This document shows, piece after piece, positions 43,158 through 54,389 of a stretch of 64,000 nucleotides of DNA. A program made the position numbers and the translations under genes. Within the stretch, counting starts at the first letter, position 1. Each line of letters starts with the position of its first letter. The notes beneath the pieces are model-generated. The model ran no database searches. It was not told where the DNA came from and was given only the letters and a program-made list of their open reading frames with translations. The stretch lies in NCBI GenBank assembly GCA_002633025.1, contig NMRB01000133.1:350135-414134 (forward strand). Reading direction: 5' to 3'. The DNA comes from Notospermus geniculatus. Lineage: Eukaryota; Nemertea; Pilidiophora; Heteronemertea; Lineidae.

Positions 43158-44514
43158 GAAACTTGCGATGTTGAAGAGAGTTGCTCTCTCCATTGCATCA
43201 AAAGTGGGCCCAACTGCATGGGATCGAGCAAGGCTCCTCGACCGCAGCAGGTACTGGGGATTGAATCCAAAATCTCTGATGGTGGTAGAAGCCAAATTTG
43301 CACTGCACCCGCCACTTTGTAGTACCTTGATGTTAACAAGTTGTCAGGCCCAGGTGTGGCCGCCAAGGGCACTGCTCATGCAACCAACCACTGACCAAAC
43401 AATCAGAACCAACTATCGACAGTTGGTCACGAGCGAGATGTATTTTTACACAAATGATCAGAATTACCAAAGACGCTTTAGGGACCGATATGTAAATGCA
43501 AGCTCCCGGCTACAGAGACGCTACTAGTGTCCATTACCAGGCCATTAATGTGTCAATTGACATGACCGTTACTTCGGAGAATCTTTGATCCTGCTGCTCA
43601 GCGGGCATGCAGAGAAAAAATCCACACGTTGATGATCGCCGATTGGCTTGATGTACGTTTGTAGGATAGATCTTCGTGTGTGATCTTTAGGGGCGTTTTG
43701 ATTTGTCAGTGATAGCGTAGGGTCGGGTAGAGGTGGTGGTAATGGGAGACTTACCGGTCCCGTTAGAGGCCGCCACCAGTCGCCGACCGATTGCTGACTG
43801 AAATTGACCACATCATCGCCATTGGTGGATCACGTCTAGCGAATCCACTACGGCGATCGAGTGCCCCGTTGCAACACAAACCCAGTTGCAAAGCAAGTCG
43901 CAACACAAAATCAGCTTGAAAATCAATGGTGTTAAGGTGGATTCCTAGCTTTATAGTCGCTATTGCTTTCCTGACGGAATGTCCAGCGAACTCAGAAACT
44001 AGGCCAATATATAGGTTAAAGAAAAGGCCAGTGGCTGTGAAAGGGCTAATGGCACCTAGAAATAACTCTCCACAAAGTCGATATGCCATGCTAACATAAT
44101 ACCTTTGTTCATACTTCTTGACGCTTGAACGAGTTGAAGACATCTATATGGGAATAACTCAGATGGAAACATGTAGCATTTAGTGTCAATTTCCTACAAA
44201 CAGGTTACGGAAATCGACATTTCCGCACGAGAAGACAGACACGTCAGAAACAGACGTCGCATCTCGATGCGGATTCTTTACAAAAACCGATGTCTGTCTC
44301 GTTGCGATTTGCGGCGAACGTGGATCAGGAAACGATGTCACTTTTTGTCGGTTGTTCGGCAAAGCGAAGAAATGTGCGAGGAGGAGATTATTGTGTGTTG
44401 ACCCATACAAAAGTGCGTCGTTATATTTTCTGTCGGTGGATTGTGTTTCGAGGAGATAGTGCTGATGACTTTGCTCAGAGAGGTAGTTGCCACTTTGGCT
44501 TCTGAACTGGTTTG
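43158..44514. other. No supported gene
   Basis: Several overlapping frames on both strands (for example 43763-44143 and 44183-44401) have no family motif or splice borders. Confidence 0.45.
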
Positions 44515-44735
44515 CACAGCGACATTTCAGCGATTGAGAGGAACTCGGAGCAACCTGGCAGTTATTTCGAACAGCACGTTCAACTAGCGGATCCGGCAGT
44601 TGCTCTGAGACGCAAGCGTGCTCAAGTCGACAAAATCGGCAACTGATCAGTCACTCCGAGTTGCTTCCATCGCCGGAAAGCTAGTTGCCGCAAGTTGCTT
44701 CAAGACGCAATGTCGACCTGTGGGCACTTTAAAGC
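44515..44735. mobile_element. Family D element, copy 1
   Basis: About 220 bp sharing CGACATTTCAGCGATTGAG, GTTGCTCTGAGACGCAAGCG, GACAAAATCGGCAACTGATC and CAAGACGCAATGTCGACCTG with 62852-63055. CAGTCAC and GTTGC words link it to family C in style. Confidence 0.85.
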
Positions 44736-45217
44736 TAGAATTGAACCAACCACATGCAGAGTGCAGGCGCCGAGGCTTTTATGCTCACTCAGACCTGATC
44801 GGAGGTGGCCCATCAGCCTTTTCCAAGATTGCTTCTCTTTGTCAGAAGAAAATCAAGAGTAATACATACAAAAGGGGCGCAACATGGTACCGCCATGTAT
44901 TGACCTGATACAAGAGGTTAATAGGCCATTATTTATATGCTAGACAGAGAAATGTCTTGTGCAGTCTACGCACAGACAATCCCCTGTCATGCCAGCGGGA
45001 AGAGTCATTGATTGTGTATTCCTCGCCAGCTATTGGCTTTCATCCTTTGGGTTGAAAAAACGGGATTTGTTGTCCGGCATGTTTCAGGATTTAGCTCGAT
45101 GGCTGTTGGCAGTTCGTAGTCTCGTTGGACACAAACGCAGATAAATGTCTGCTGGGATGATCTTTGTACGGACAACTGCGATATTGGAAACTAGGCAGCA
45201 AAAAGATATACATGTAC
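44736..45217. other. No gene seen
   Basis: Unique sequence. Confidence 0.45.
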
Positions 45218-45705
45218 AGAGCCTTGATAGCTAAGGTTTATCATGTCTGCTTAGCAAGCGGCAGGCCCGGTTCGAAACCAGCCTGGACCGTATGGGATTA
45301 ATCATTCCTGGCTCACATCCGCTTAGAAAGTGGCAGCTCCCGGGTTCAAATCCAGCCTGGGCTGTATGGGATATTTATCATCCCTGGCTCTTCAGTCTGT
45401 CGCATGAGATAGTAAGCCATAGTGTCTTGTACCTTGTTCTTCGTATGGGCAAGTAAAAGACCCATCCAAGTGAGGAACATGAGTAGCCTGAGATGGCCTC
45501 TTCCATACTTACCAGGGCCAATAATGCTTTGGCAATACTTAAAACAGTTGTTATAGCCTAGTGGTTATCACATCCACTCAGCAAGTGCTTGTCCTGAAAG
45601 TGAATCCAGCCTATCACATGGGACAATAAGACGTGGTGCATTGTACCTTGTACCTTCGCAAGGGGGCAAGTGAAAAACATCATCCAAGTGAGGAGCATGA
45701 GAAGC
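45218..45705 (+). mobile_element. Three SINE-A copies in series
   Basis: Head-only copy 45218-45316, full copy 45317-45535 (box B GGTTCAAATCC) and a worn copy 45545-45705 (box A TAGCCTAGTGG). Confidence 0.88.
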
Positions 45706-46454
45706 TTGTAATCTTTGAATCTCAGACCCATAGTGTCACCATGTTGCCTAGTCCGAAGTTCAAAGACTAAAACTCAAAACTCAAAATGCCTACTGAATCA
45801 ATCACGATCAGCTTCCTAACTTGACCAACTTGAAGACAACTACATTTTGTTCTGTTTGCTGATTCCAACAACCATCACGGCCGAGTCACTCCGCACGTAA
45901 ACAACGCCACTCTCCGCAAATCCTTCCTGATCAACCAAATTAGCGTATAATAGCTCCAGGCATAGCTTCATTAACACACAACCGAATCCGATTGACCGTG
46001 AAATTTGCCAATCATCCTTAACGAGTCATGTTGGTCACCGCTAGTAACCCACTCGTTCAACTTTTATCACTATCTGTCACGACACTAACTGGCTGATTAG
46101 TGGTTTGACAGTAACGAAGAAATAAGAAACAAAACGACTGTAATATCGTCAGTTGACTGTCTGAGTGGCGCAGTTGAAACTTTGGTGCACGTCACCTCTG
46201 AACTTCCAGGATCAAACCTCGGTCAGATCTACTCCTTGATAGAGAGCAACTCTTCAACAGCGGAGGCTTTTTCCTTCAGTACGGAGCACAATTCACCTTT
46301 AACCGCGTACCTTCGCGTACGTCACGTGGAAGGTGCATGTACGCTCCAGTTCGCTGCGTATGGTACGGGTAGTCACGCATCTCTCCCGCGCACCACACCA
46401 ATTTGGTGTTGCAAATTGGGATGACGTGAGCCAAAGGAAGCATCGGGAGTGTTG
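45706..46454. other. No gene seen; worn family F-like piece
   Basis: 46295-46400 resembles the interior of family F (CGCGTACCTTCGCGTACGTC, TATGGTACGGGTA) without its ends. Confidence 0.5.
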
Positions 46455-46998
46455 TGGCTTCCTCATCCGCTCAGCAAGTGGCAGGTCTAGGGTTCGTCTC
46501 CAGCCTGGGCAACATGGGATTGATCCAACCCTATCGTGGGCGTATTCGAATCCCGTTCTTGACAACACTCGTGCTGACCCAGTTCATGTACCGGTAGTTG
46601 TTGACTCAACTTGAGAACGGCAGTTTCGAACGCCGAGAACGCAACCGGAGTCGGGCCAGGAACGTGTTCTTCTCAACCCTCCGCTGAGTGGGGAGTGAGA
46701 ACAACATGTTCTTGGCCCGACACCGTCGCAATCTCGGCATTTGAAACTGCTGTTCTCGCGTTGTGTCAGCAGCCACATGAACTATAGGTCAGCACGAGTG
46801 TTGTCAAGAATGGGGATTCGAATACCCCATGCCTGCTCAGGCTGTTCAGTCCGTTGCGTGGGAGCTGTCATGCCTTGTATCTTGTACCTTGTACCTTTGC
46901 CAGGACTAGTAAAAGACCCCATCCAAGTGAGGATTATGAGTACCTCTCCATACTTCCGTACTTATCATGGCCAATAATCCTTGACTCCGTGGCCCTAA
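46455..46998 (+). mobile_element. SINE-A copy split by a family G MITE
   Basis: The head and first body part (46455-46536) and the rest (46829-46998, from GGCTGTTCAGTCCGTTGCGT to the AAAAAAAT tail) are separated by the MITE. Confidence 0.88.
46537..46828 (+). mobile_element. Family G MITE, full, 292 bp
   Basis: Ends TGGGCGTATTCGAATCCC and GGGGATTCGAATACCCCA. Arms continue with GTTCTTGACAACACTCGTGC and its inverse. Confidence 0.92.
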
Positions 46999-47473
46999 AG
47001 GAAAAAAATCAAATAACAATATGTCAGCTGTCAGACTACCTTCACCCGATGCAAAGCACGCTTGACCACAGTTTTCACCCGCTGCATGTACCGTCAGATT
47101 TCTGACACCGGGTAGGTCATTCGTGGATGATTTCCATATTTGCCCGGACATGCCACTTGGTCAATCTTCGTTGAAGCGCGAGACTGCTGCTCGGGTTCAT
47201 TAGTTCGCATAGCGAGTCTCAATCGGAAAATCAAAGTCCTCGTGGAGTTGTTCGGCCGTGTGGATTGGTCACGACAGCAGACGACACGGAAGTTGTTCAG
47301 ATGATCGATGTTTCCTGCAATGCTCTATCGCATGAACATGTCACTCTTGAGTTGTTACTGTATGGGAGGTTATTTCTGCAAAAAGTGAACAAGTCATGCT
47401 TGAATTGTTGGTTTATGGGAGGTTATTTCCGCAAAAAAGACATGATCTTTAGTTACTGTGATGCTGTTGTAGT
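46999..47473. other. No gene seen; 63-bp partial duplication
   Basis: GGGAGGTTATTTCTGCAAAAA and GGGAGGTTATTTCCGCAAAAA occur about 60 bp apart (47340-47440). No exon supported. Confidence 0.5.
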
Positions 47474-47623
47474 CAGGTGCAGATCCAAGGGGGCGCACCA
47501 AGAAATCTGTAAAATTGACCGTGAAATTATGAAATTCGGAGAAAATCATTGAAATTCACTGCAGATTTCAATGTTTCTAGCACAGTGTGCCCCCTCTTTT
47601 CTGAAATTGTGGATCCGCCCCTG
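47474..47623. mobile_element. Family K MITE (hAT-like), 150 bp
   Basis: Ends CAGGTGCAGATCCAAGGGGG and CTGAAATTGTGGATCCGCCCCTG. Close relative at 60793-60935 shares TTTCAATG, TTCTAGCACAGTG and GCCCCCTCTT. Confidence 0.85.
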
Positions 47624-47889
47624 TTAGTCATAGCTGAAGGAGACGTTCGGCAGCATGTATTCTTGTGTCAGATTTTTCCATCAGGGCCGAAGCCATAGCA
47701 TTATTGCCTCTGGTTAGTATAGAAGAGGCCATCTCAAACTACATGTACTCGCGTTCCTCTCTTGGATGGGGTCTTTAACTTGCCCTTAAGGCACAAGGTA
47801 CAGGTTGCATTGAAGCCCTTGTAGCTACTAGAATACGGTACGGTACGGCCATGGAGGATTTCCTTTATGGCCTATTATTTAGCGCATTG

Positions 47890-47960
47890 GCCTCGGAGCT
47901 AGAAGTTAAGCAGCGGAGAGTGCGATCACTGCGTGGATGGGTGACCGGCGTGCATACAAA
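47890..47960 (+). ncRNA. 5S rRNA-like fragment (pseudogene or 5S-derived SINE)
   Basis: GAAGTTAAGCAG (47902-47913) matches the 5S rRNA box A region (GAAGCTAAGCAG), and GTGGATGGGTGACCG (47933-47947) matches box C. The spacing is right for the 5S internal promoter. The 5' third and 3' end of 5S are not recognisable. Confidence 0.65.
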
Positions 47961-48026
47961 TTCACCGGTACAAGGCTTATTCTGCCATTAGCCGGATATG
48001 AAGAGCCAGGGATGGTTAGTCCCCTA

Positions 48027-48171
48027 GGGCCGTATGCACCAACAAAGATTATCTTGTACTCAGGTTGAGCCACAACTTTTCAGTTGTTGAGGTTTGCCAG
48101 GGCATGATGTGACAATGGAAAATTGTGGCTCAACCTGAGTTCAAGATAATCTTCGTTGGAGCATACAGCCC
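48027..48171. mobile_element. MITE with 60-bp arms, 145 bp
   Basis: Left GGGCCGTATGCACCAACAAA pairs with a right end reading CATACAGCCC. Arms contain AAGATTATCTTG and CTCAGGTTGAGCCACAA. Inserted in a SINE-A copy. Confidence 0.9.
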
Positions 48172-48215
48172 ATAGACAGGCTGGATTCAAACCAACGACT
48201 TGTAAAAACTTGTTA

Positions 48216-48783
48216 GTACACATTCACGTGATCAGCAACGTTAGTGTTCCAGCCGTCGCCATGTTTTACAGCTGCGGTCGCTGGCATTTCATTTTGTTGC
48301 ANCCCCCCCCCCCCCCCAGTAACCAACACTTATATACTTCACGTATATAGAGCGAATTTCTTGCATGAATACTTGTGAAAGGGGATGAGGATATCACTAA
48401 TGCATTCTCTCCATAAAATGCTAATTTGACATATCAGCCTCCCACACGATGAAGAGCTCTCCAACGTGGTAGAACTTCCCGGCGTATTTGATCTTTGCGC
48501 GGGAGTTAATTAAATTGCTACTAATAAGCACTGAAGCATAATAAAACAAGGCAAATGCCTCTTGCCTTTTGCCGCAGTTAGTAACCCTTTGAAGCCTAGT
48601 TGTATCACGTTAGGCTACTCAGGAGAAGAGGGGGGTGGCTATGTAGTTAAGCCTAAGAATTGTGACAAGAGACCGTGGGTTCGATGTTTGGTCCGGTTGC
48701 CATTCCGTACTTTCAACCGGTCTGAAGGGATCAAGTGATGCACTGCATGTGCTGCTCTTTGAGTCCCGGTTTCTGGAGACAAC
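48216..48783. other. No gene seen; poly-C run
   Basis: About 17 C at 48303-48319 right after the N at 48302. A likely sequencing-difficult tract. Confidence 0.55.
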
Positions 48784-48970
48784 TGTGGCCCGTGACAGCG
48801 AAATGAATCAGCGCCGGAAAGAAGACCCAAGATGACACCAGAGAACAACAGCAGAAATCAACAAAGTCAAATTTCACAATGGGCAGACAATCCTGAAATC
48901 AACAAACCGTTGGTGTCACCTTGCGTCTTCGTCTGTGCGCATTCTGACTCATTTTACTGCACGAGTCATA
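48784..48970 (+). mobile_element. Family N MITE, diverged copy
   Basis: Matches 12313-12511: GAAGACCCAAGATGACACCA, CAAATTTCACAATGGGCAGA, AACCGTTGGTGTCACCTTG. Confidence 0.85.
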
Positions 48971-49031
48971 ATTCGGTAATGGCGTGAAGTGCTTTGAGAC
49001 TGTGGAAGGTGTAATCTAAAAGTTTCACATT

Positions 49032-49141
49032 AGGGTCTGGTTCCGCATGCGCCCGGTGGGCCATACGACGACGTTTATCTGGGTATACCCACACAATAAA
49101 CGTCGTCGTAGGGCCTAACCGGGCGCTTGCGAAACCTCCCT
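49032..49141. mobile_element. Fold-back element, 110 bp
   Basis: AGGGTCTGGTTCCGCATGCG pairs with GCTTGCGAAACCTCCCT, and ACGACGACGTTTAT with ATAAACGTCGTCGT. The loop is about 14 bp. Confidence 0.88.
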
Positions 49142-49779
49142 ATTATCATCATTATACCACTACTTGTTTCAAGCCAGGCAAAGCTGGTCTAAAGTCATCC
49201 ATAACCCCTGACCTCACAATTAACATAAGCAGCCATTGTATCGAACTACAGACATGCCGGCTCCTTAGCAAACGTGAACCAGTAGGCATTCTTTGCCAAG
49301 CTATTCCAAGAGTTGCAACAACCTGTTGAACGAAACCGAAGTATATTCACACCAAGTACATTTAAAATTCACGACAATCGTACATTGCGCTAAAGACCTC
49401 TTAACGTCAGTCTCAAGCATTCCCATAAGGCCACCCATGACTGACTTCGGTAACACTAATGACCCCCGCTTCCGGATTTGCAGAAACTATTGCAAAATGT
49501 CCGCCACATACTTCATGTCGGAGTCGTTACGGTTTCCAGCGAGATGCAATTAAGAGACTGGAATTCCTAAGGACTTCAAGGGGAAGTCTGTGCTGAGACG
49601 GTATTGTCGTTCAATGGTAGAAGGCAGTTTCTCTACTTGTGGAAGTGGGAGAATGGTTGATTGAGGTAATAGCTTTCTCCTGTATTATAAAGTATACTGT
49701 GGTGTAGTGCAAAGCTGTTCCTTCAATAAACCATGCTCCGGATGGTTCATTACACTTCTGGTACATGTAGCTCGACTTG
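49142..49779. other. No gene seen
   Basis: Unique sequence; short frames only. Confidence 0.45.
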
Positions 49780-49860
49780 AAAGTGCCAGCCTGAAGAAGA
49801 CCCCGGTTGGGGTCGAAAATTTGCTAAGATTCTGGAAATTGACTTCCTGTTTATCATCTC
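49780..49860. repeat. Repeat U4, copy 3
   Basis: GAAGACCCCGGTTGGGGTCG and AAGATTCTGGAAATTGACTT, as at 34512. Confidence 0.88.
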
Positions 49861-50765
49861 CGGATGGTAAAAGGCATACTAGTATTTCCTCTAGTATAGT
49901 AATCGGTGGAAGCATGTTACCCTGAAGCTACCGAATAGCCTTCAAGCAATTCAACACCTATTGTGCAGTGACATTCATCTCTGGACAATCACCACTACCA
50001 CATCTGTAGTTTATCCTCTATCTCGATCCTTCAACAAGCAATTAACCTTTAAAAAGTTGCAAATCTATTTTGCCACATTTACCTTCTTTGGGTATCAGTA
50101 GGCCTACCAAGTCTCCCCAGGCCTTCAGATTCTTGCCAGAGGCAAACACTTTCGGTTATAAAATCTTTAAGTTTGGAACTTTTTGGCTTTGTCACTTCAG
50201 GATAATTTAGGCACAGTTTGAAGGATCGAATTCAGGGACATTTGGCGGCGCTAATTTTGGGGCCGAATTGTTGCGTTGTTTCTTTGGGGGAATCTAAAGA
50301 CTTGCTGTCTCCACCTCAGTCAGCTCCACTGCAGCTACAGGTAGCACTTTGCCTTCCAACAACATGCAAATGAATTGTGCTAGGACATTCATCTCTCAAC
50401 TATCACAACCGCCACACCTGTATATCTTCCGCTATCTCAGTCTACCAGCTAGTCAACCCTCCCAAAGACTTACCAGCACAAATAAGCAACTCACTTTTTT
50501 CCGATGACTGGAAATGGCTGTCATCGGATCACCTTATCAAGTTCTAGGGTAGGAACCCATAAAAACTACTATCAGGTGCTAATCAGTACTGTATGATAGC
50601 TATTGTACATCACTAATGGAGCCTTTTGTGGCCATTCAGGATGATACATCGCGACTCTACCCTATCAGGACCAGACAATTTCCTATTGATGATGGTATTA
50701 GGATATAAGTATTATAAGTATGACTGGAAATCTAATATTGTACTTTTCTAAAGAACATGAATAGT
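49861..50765. other. No gene seen
   Basis: Unique. Loose repeats such as TGTGCAGTGACATTCATCTC and TGTGCTAGGACATTCATCTC (about 49960 and 50375). Confidence 0.45.
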
Positions 50766-50882
50766 AACGGGTTTCTAAGGTGAAAGACATCGCTTCCTGC
50801 TGGATTCGAACCCACGGACCCTCGCATTAGGCATCAATCGCCAGCACTAAGGGGCAGTACGCCTTAACCACTAGGCCAAATC
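50766..50882 (-). mobile_element. SINE-B: tRNA-like with long variable arm
   Basis: On the minus strand, box A GGCCTAGTGGTTAAGG and box B GGGTTCGAATCC are separated by far more than in SINE-A, as in class II tRNAs (Ser/Leu type). A 30-bp flank (GGGTTTCTA, GGTGAAAGACAT) is shared with the copy at 54906-55016. Confidence 0.7.
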
Positions 50883-51049
50883 CCCATCTTCAAAAAAGGT
50901 GGTTCAATGACCTGTTTGTTAAACGTGGCGTCCCTTAGTACCCTGCGAGTAGTCCGAACAATCTCCGAACCCAAGTACAGTTTTGTACTCCAATCTCAGT
51001 AGTTTTCTTAAGCTGTGTGTGTATACTGGGAACATTGAACAATATTCTT

Positions 51050-51290
51050 GAGGAGCTGTGATGGCAAAGTGGTTATCATGTCTGCTTAGCAATCTGCAGG
51101 TCCTGGATTCGAATCCAGCCCGGACCTTGTGTCCATTGCACCGGACTACGCCATGGTGCCTTGCACCTTGTGCCTTTGCAAGGACAAGTAAAAGACCCCT
51201 GCATCCAAGTGAGGAATATGAGTAGCTTGAGATGGCCTCTTCCACACTTACCAGGGCCAATAATGCTTTGGCTTCAACCCTGATGGAACT
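51050..51290 (+). mobile_element. SINE-A full-length copy
   Basis: Box B GATTCGAATCC, full body with a 4-bp insert (CTGC) before CATCCAAGTGAGG, tail CCCTGATGGAA. Confidence 0.93.
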
Positions 51291-51418
51291 CTCCATAACA
51301 CCGCCAAATATTTTATATGTAAGGTCTTGTACAGGGCCAGTATTGCTCTTGGGTCGCGGCCCTTTCAAATTGTAATTGCAGTTTCATAATACTTATGAAC
51401 TGAACTACCCATAATACA

Positions 51419-51612
51419 CTACTTGGATGGGGTATTTTACTTGCCCGTGCAAAGGCACATGGAACAAGGTACAAGGCACTACGGCGCACTGTTGTACACA
51501 ACAGACGTGAAGAGCCAGGGATGATTAATCCCACATGACCCAGGCTGGATTCGAACCCGAGACCTGCCGCTTGCTAAGCAGACATGATAACACCTGGGCA
51601 ATCAAGGCTCCA
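51419..51612 (-). mobile_element. SINE-A copy, tail truncated
   Basis: Head 51535-51612 with box B GGTTCGAATCC on the minus strand. The tail end is missing. Confidence 0.9.
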
Positions 51613-51706
51613 AGAATAACTGCTCATTTGCATTCCCACTTGGCGTCTTGACTTCCTATTTAGTCAACCTCTTCGTGCGGAGGTCTTGAATCATTGGCAA
51701 TAGACG

Positions 51707-51964
51707 ATGATGACGGAGGAAACTTTGGTCATAGATAACGGTTTTATGGTTCAAGGGAAGATGGACACTCATCTAATTTGTGCTGGTCAGTTTCCCAAAA
51801 GTGACTTGTTGCACATCGCATTTCAGTTAGAGCTACAGCATTTTACTATTGGAGATATATCAGAAGCAACCAAAGTCATGTTGCTGCAAAAAGCACAACC
51901 GCAGAAGAAACGGTTGTCTTTGAATGTTGTAAAAACAGTCTTTTCATCTTTCGTCACCAAGTGA
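51707..51964 (+). CDS. Candidate small open frame or first exon, not recognised
   Basis: Open for 85 codons from ATG ATG at 51707, with balanced composition and stretches such as FPKSDLLHIAFQLELQHF and QKKRLSLNVVKTVFSSF. It could end at TGA (51962), or be spliced just before it at CCAA|GTGAGC (51960-51961). It lies in a repeat-free pocket between SINEs. There is no signal peptide or known motif. It may be a chance frame. Confidence 0.22.
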   Translation: MMTEETLVIDNGFMVQGKMDTHLICAGQFPKSDLLHIAFQLELQHFTIGDISEATKVMLLQKAQPQKKRLSLNVVKTVFSSFVTK

Positions 51965-52249
51965 GCCGAATAATGAACATGAAGAATTTCACGTGAAACT
52001 TCATTACCAAAACTATTCAAAGATTTCCAAGAGTATTTTCAGATTTTCTGCAAAATTAATTAGGCTAATTCAATACATTCACGTCTGTTACAATGTTTAT
52101 TGAATTAACTTCTTCAATTTGATTTTTATGACGTGAATCTTTGGAAAAATCCAGATCTAATTTCCTCTGTCGGCTTTTGATGATTTTACCATTGAATTAC
52201 CTATTTACCTTTCCAAGTTTCTCAGCCGTGTGATTCGATTCTTGTATTA

Positions 52250-52508
52250 GATTTTTCCGTCATGGCTGTCGCCAATGCATTATTGGTCCTGGCAAGTACG
52301 GATTAGGCCATCTCAAACTACTCATGTTCCTCTCTTCGATGAGGTCTTTTACTTGCCCTTGCAAAGGTACAAGGTACAAGGCACCATGGGTTACTTTCCC
52401 ATGCGATGGTTGTGAAGAGCCAGGGATGGTTTGTGGCTCGGGCTGGATTCGAACCCGGGACCTGCCGCTTGCTAAGCTGACATGATAACCACTAGGCTAT
52501 CACGGCTC
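52250..52508 (-). mobile_element. SINE-A full-length copy
   Basis: The best head on the minus strand. Box A TAGCCTAGTGG and box B GGTTCGAATCC are both perfect, with GCTTAGCAAGCGGCAGG between. Confidence 0.95.
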
Positions 52509-52614
52509 TGGTGATTCGCGAAAGGATCATTGGCGACAAATGAGCAGAGAGCAAAAGGTTATCTGCAAGGTGGGCAAGTCACTTTTGCCCAGGAACAAGG
52601 CTTAGCAAGTGGTT

Positions 52615-53160
52615 GCCACACCAAGCCTAGTAGTTATCATGCCTGCTTCACAAGCGCAGGGTTCATATCCTGCCAGGGCTAAATTACACTCCTCTCGCAG
52701 TGTTTTGTTTCGCTCCGTACCAACGCTTCACAAACCACTGCTTCGAATGGCCAGTATTCTGCCGATTTACCGCCAGATGGCACCACTACTGTCCAACCAA
52801 TCAGCGCCTGCCATCAGGCTGCAACTGAGCAAAATCCGAAAACACTTTCTCCAGCGCGGCAGCGGGAACAGTAGTGGTGCCATCTGGCGGTAAATCGGCA
52901 GAATACCGGCCATTCGAAGCAGTGGTTTGTGAAGTGGTACAGAGCGAAACAAAACACTGTGAGAGGAGTGTAGGGCTAAATGAGATTAACCATCCCTGGA
53001 CCTTCATGTCCATTGCATGGGACAGTAAGCCGTGGTGCCTTGTACATGTACCTCGTGCCTTTGCAAGGGCAAGTAAAAGACCCCATTTAAGTGAGAAACA
53101 TGAGTAGCTTGAGATGGCCTCTTCCGTACTTAATTATAATTCTGGCTCCCAAACTTACCG
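52615..53160 (+). mobile_element. SINE-A copy split by a MITE
   Basis: Head 52615-52680 and body/tail from 52982 would join cleanly once the MITE and one copy of its 9-bp duplication are removed. Confidence 0.92.
52685..52972. mobile_element. 288-bp MITE with about 105-bp arms and 9-bp target duplication
   Basis: Starts TACACTCCTCTCGCAGTGTT and ends in its near inverse. The arms match through ACCGCCAGATGGCACCACTA. GGGCTAAAT is duplicated at 52676-52684 and 52973-52981. Long arms and 9-bp duplications suggest a Mutator-type system (inference). Confidence 0.95.
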
Positions 53161-53525
53161 GGGCCAAAAATGCACTCTCAGTCACATGCCAAATGGGTCA
53201 GATTGGGAATCTCGACCGACATACTAATACTTAGGTAAAAGGCCGCAGGGCCCCAAGCACTGCATAACTACCATATTGCGATACAGAAATTTCCCCTTTG
53301 AAAACGACACTTGGCTATCAATCCCTTATATCCCATCACACGCTTGGTCACTTAAAGGAAATTGCCAACGCACTTATTCTGTCGTATATGAATTCTGTTA
53401 ACGGATGGTTACACACACTTACGACATATGTGGGTGTCAACACTGAACATGGCAACGTTGTCACGTTTTTTTCGAGACACTACGGTGTGTCCCAAAGAGA
53501 GGTTTGAAATGGAATACAATGGTCT
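53161..53525. other. No gene seen
   Basis: Unique sequence. Confidence 0.45.
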
Positions 53526-53995
53526 GTATCACACTTGCGACTGGAGACAACTAGTCGCCACTGAGCTACCTGGCGACTGGGAGGATCTAGCTGGAACTGG
53601 AGGTGACTGATCAGTCGCCAGAAACGGTTGGTGTACGCACCTTTGCAACTCGCTGGAACTGAGATTTTGCGAGTCACCGCGAGTTGCACATGTTCAACTT
53701 TCTAGCGACTAGTTGTATCCAGTTTCGTTTAGTCGCTGCAATGTACGTGGGCTTGCGACTGATCAGTGCCAGTTTTCTGAACAAAACCAAGTCTCATCGA
53801 GTCTCAATGCCCCGTATGTTACCCGAGTTGCTGCCAGTCGCAAGTGTGATGTACGTGGTCAGGACATGACGACTGATTGGATCCTCCTAGTTTTACTGAG
53901 TTGCTGAATTTGCGATGTGCGCATAGGGCGTACATCACCAGCCACTGATCAGATCAGTTGCTTCCAAGTCGCAAGTGTGATGTATGCCTGGCTTA
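53526..53995 (-). mobile_element. Family C multi-hairpin element, reverse
   Basis: Full copy in opposite orientation. Ends CACACTTGCGACTGGAGACA and CAAGTGTGATGTATGCCTGG. Block order is inverse to 16022-16494. Confidence 0.92.
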
Positions 53996-54389
53996 CAATG
54001 TGATAGTATAGAACACACGTACATGACGAATCCTTCATCGTAAAAGCGTGGCTATGTGCAAGCAAGCTAAGTGCAACATAGCGGCAAGAAACAGCCACTT
54101 TATATGCTATCATAAATAACAAGAATAGAACATTTGTAAACACGGTAAAGCATATGACATAAACAAGTTGTTAAACACGTCATAAACACCAGTGACGTTA
54201 GCGATCTGCAGTGAAGCTTGCCGAAGCAAAATACCTCACGGATTGAATCGAACATGTGTTGAATAAACATGCATTAGAGGAGGGAAATTCTTTTTGCAAA
54301 TCGCCAGAGTTCACGGGTGAAAGGCTTAGAAGTTGTAACTACTTTTAGATGGAGTTCTGTATAGATGATATGTACGTGATGAGAATGAT
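53996..54389. other. No gene seen
   Basis: Unique sequence. Confidence 0.45.

Larger units (their letters stand above)
47672..48215 (-). mobile_element. SINE-A copy split by two insertions
   Basis: Tail/body 47672-47815, body 47995-48026 and head 48172-48215 (GGATTCAAACC) are separated by a 5S-like piece and a MITE. Confidence 0.8.

Noticed and set aside
52250-52508. Functional tRNA gene (perfect A and B boxes)
   Set aside because: It continues into the SINE-A body and tail, and the head does not form a sound anticodon stem by eye, so it is a SINE.
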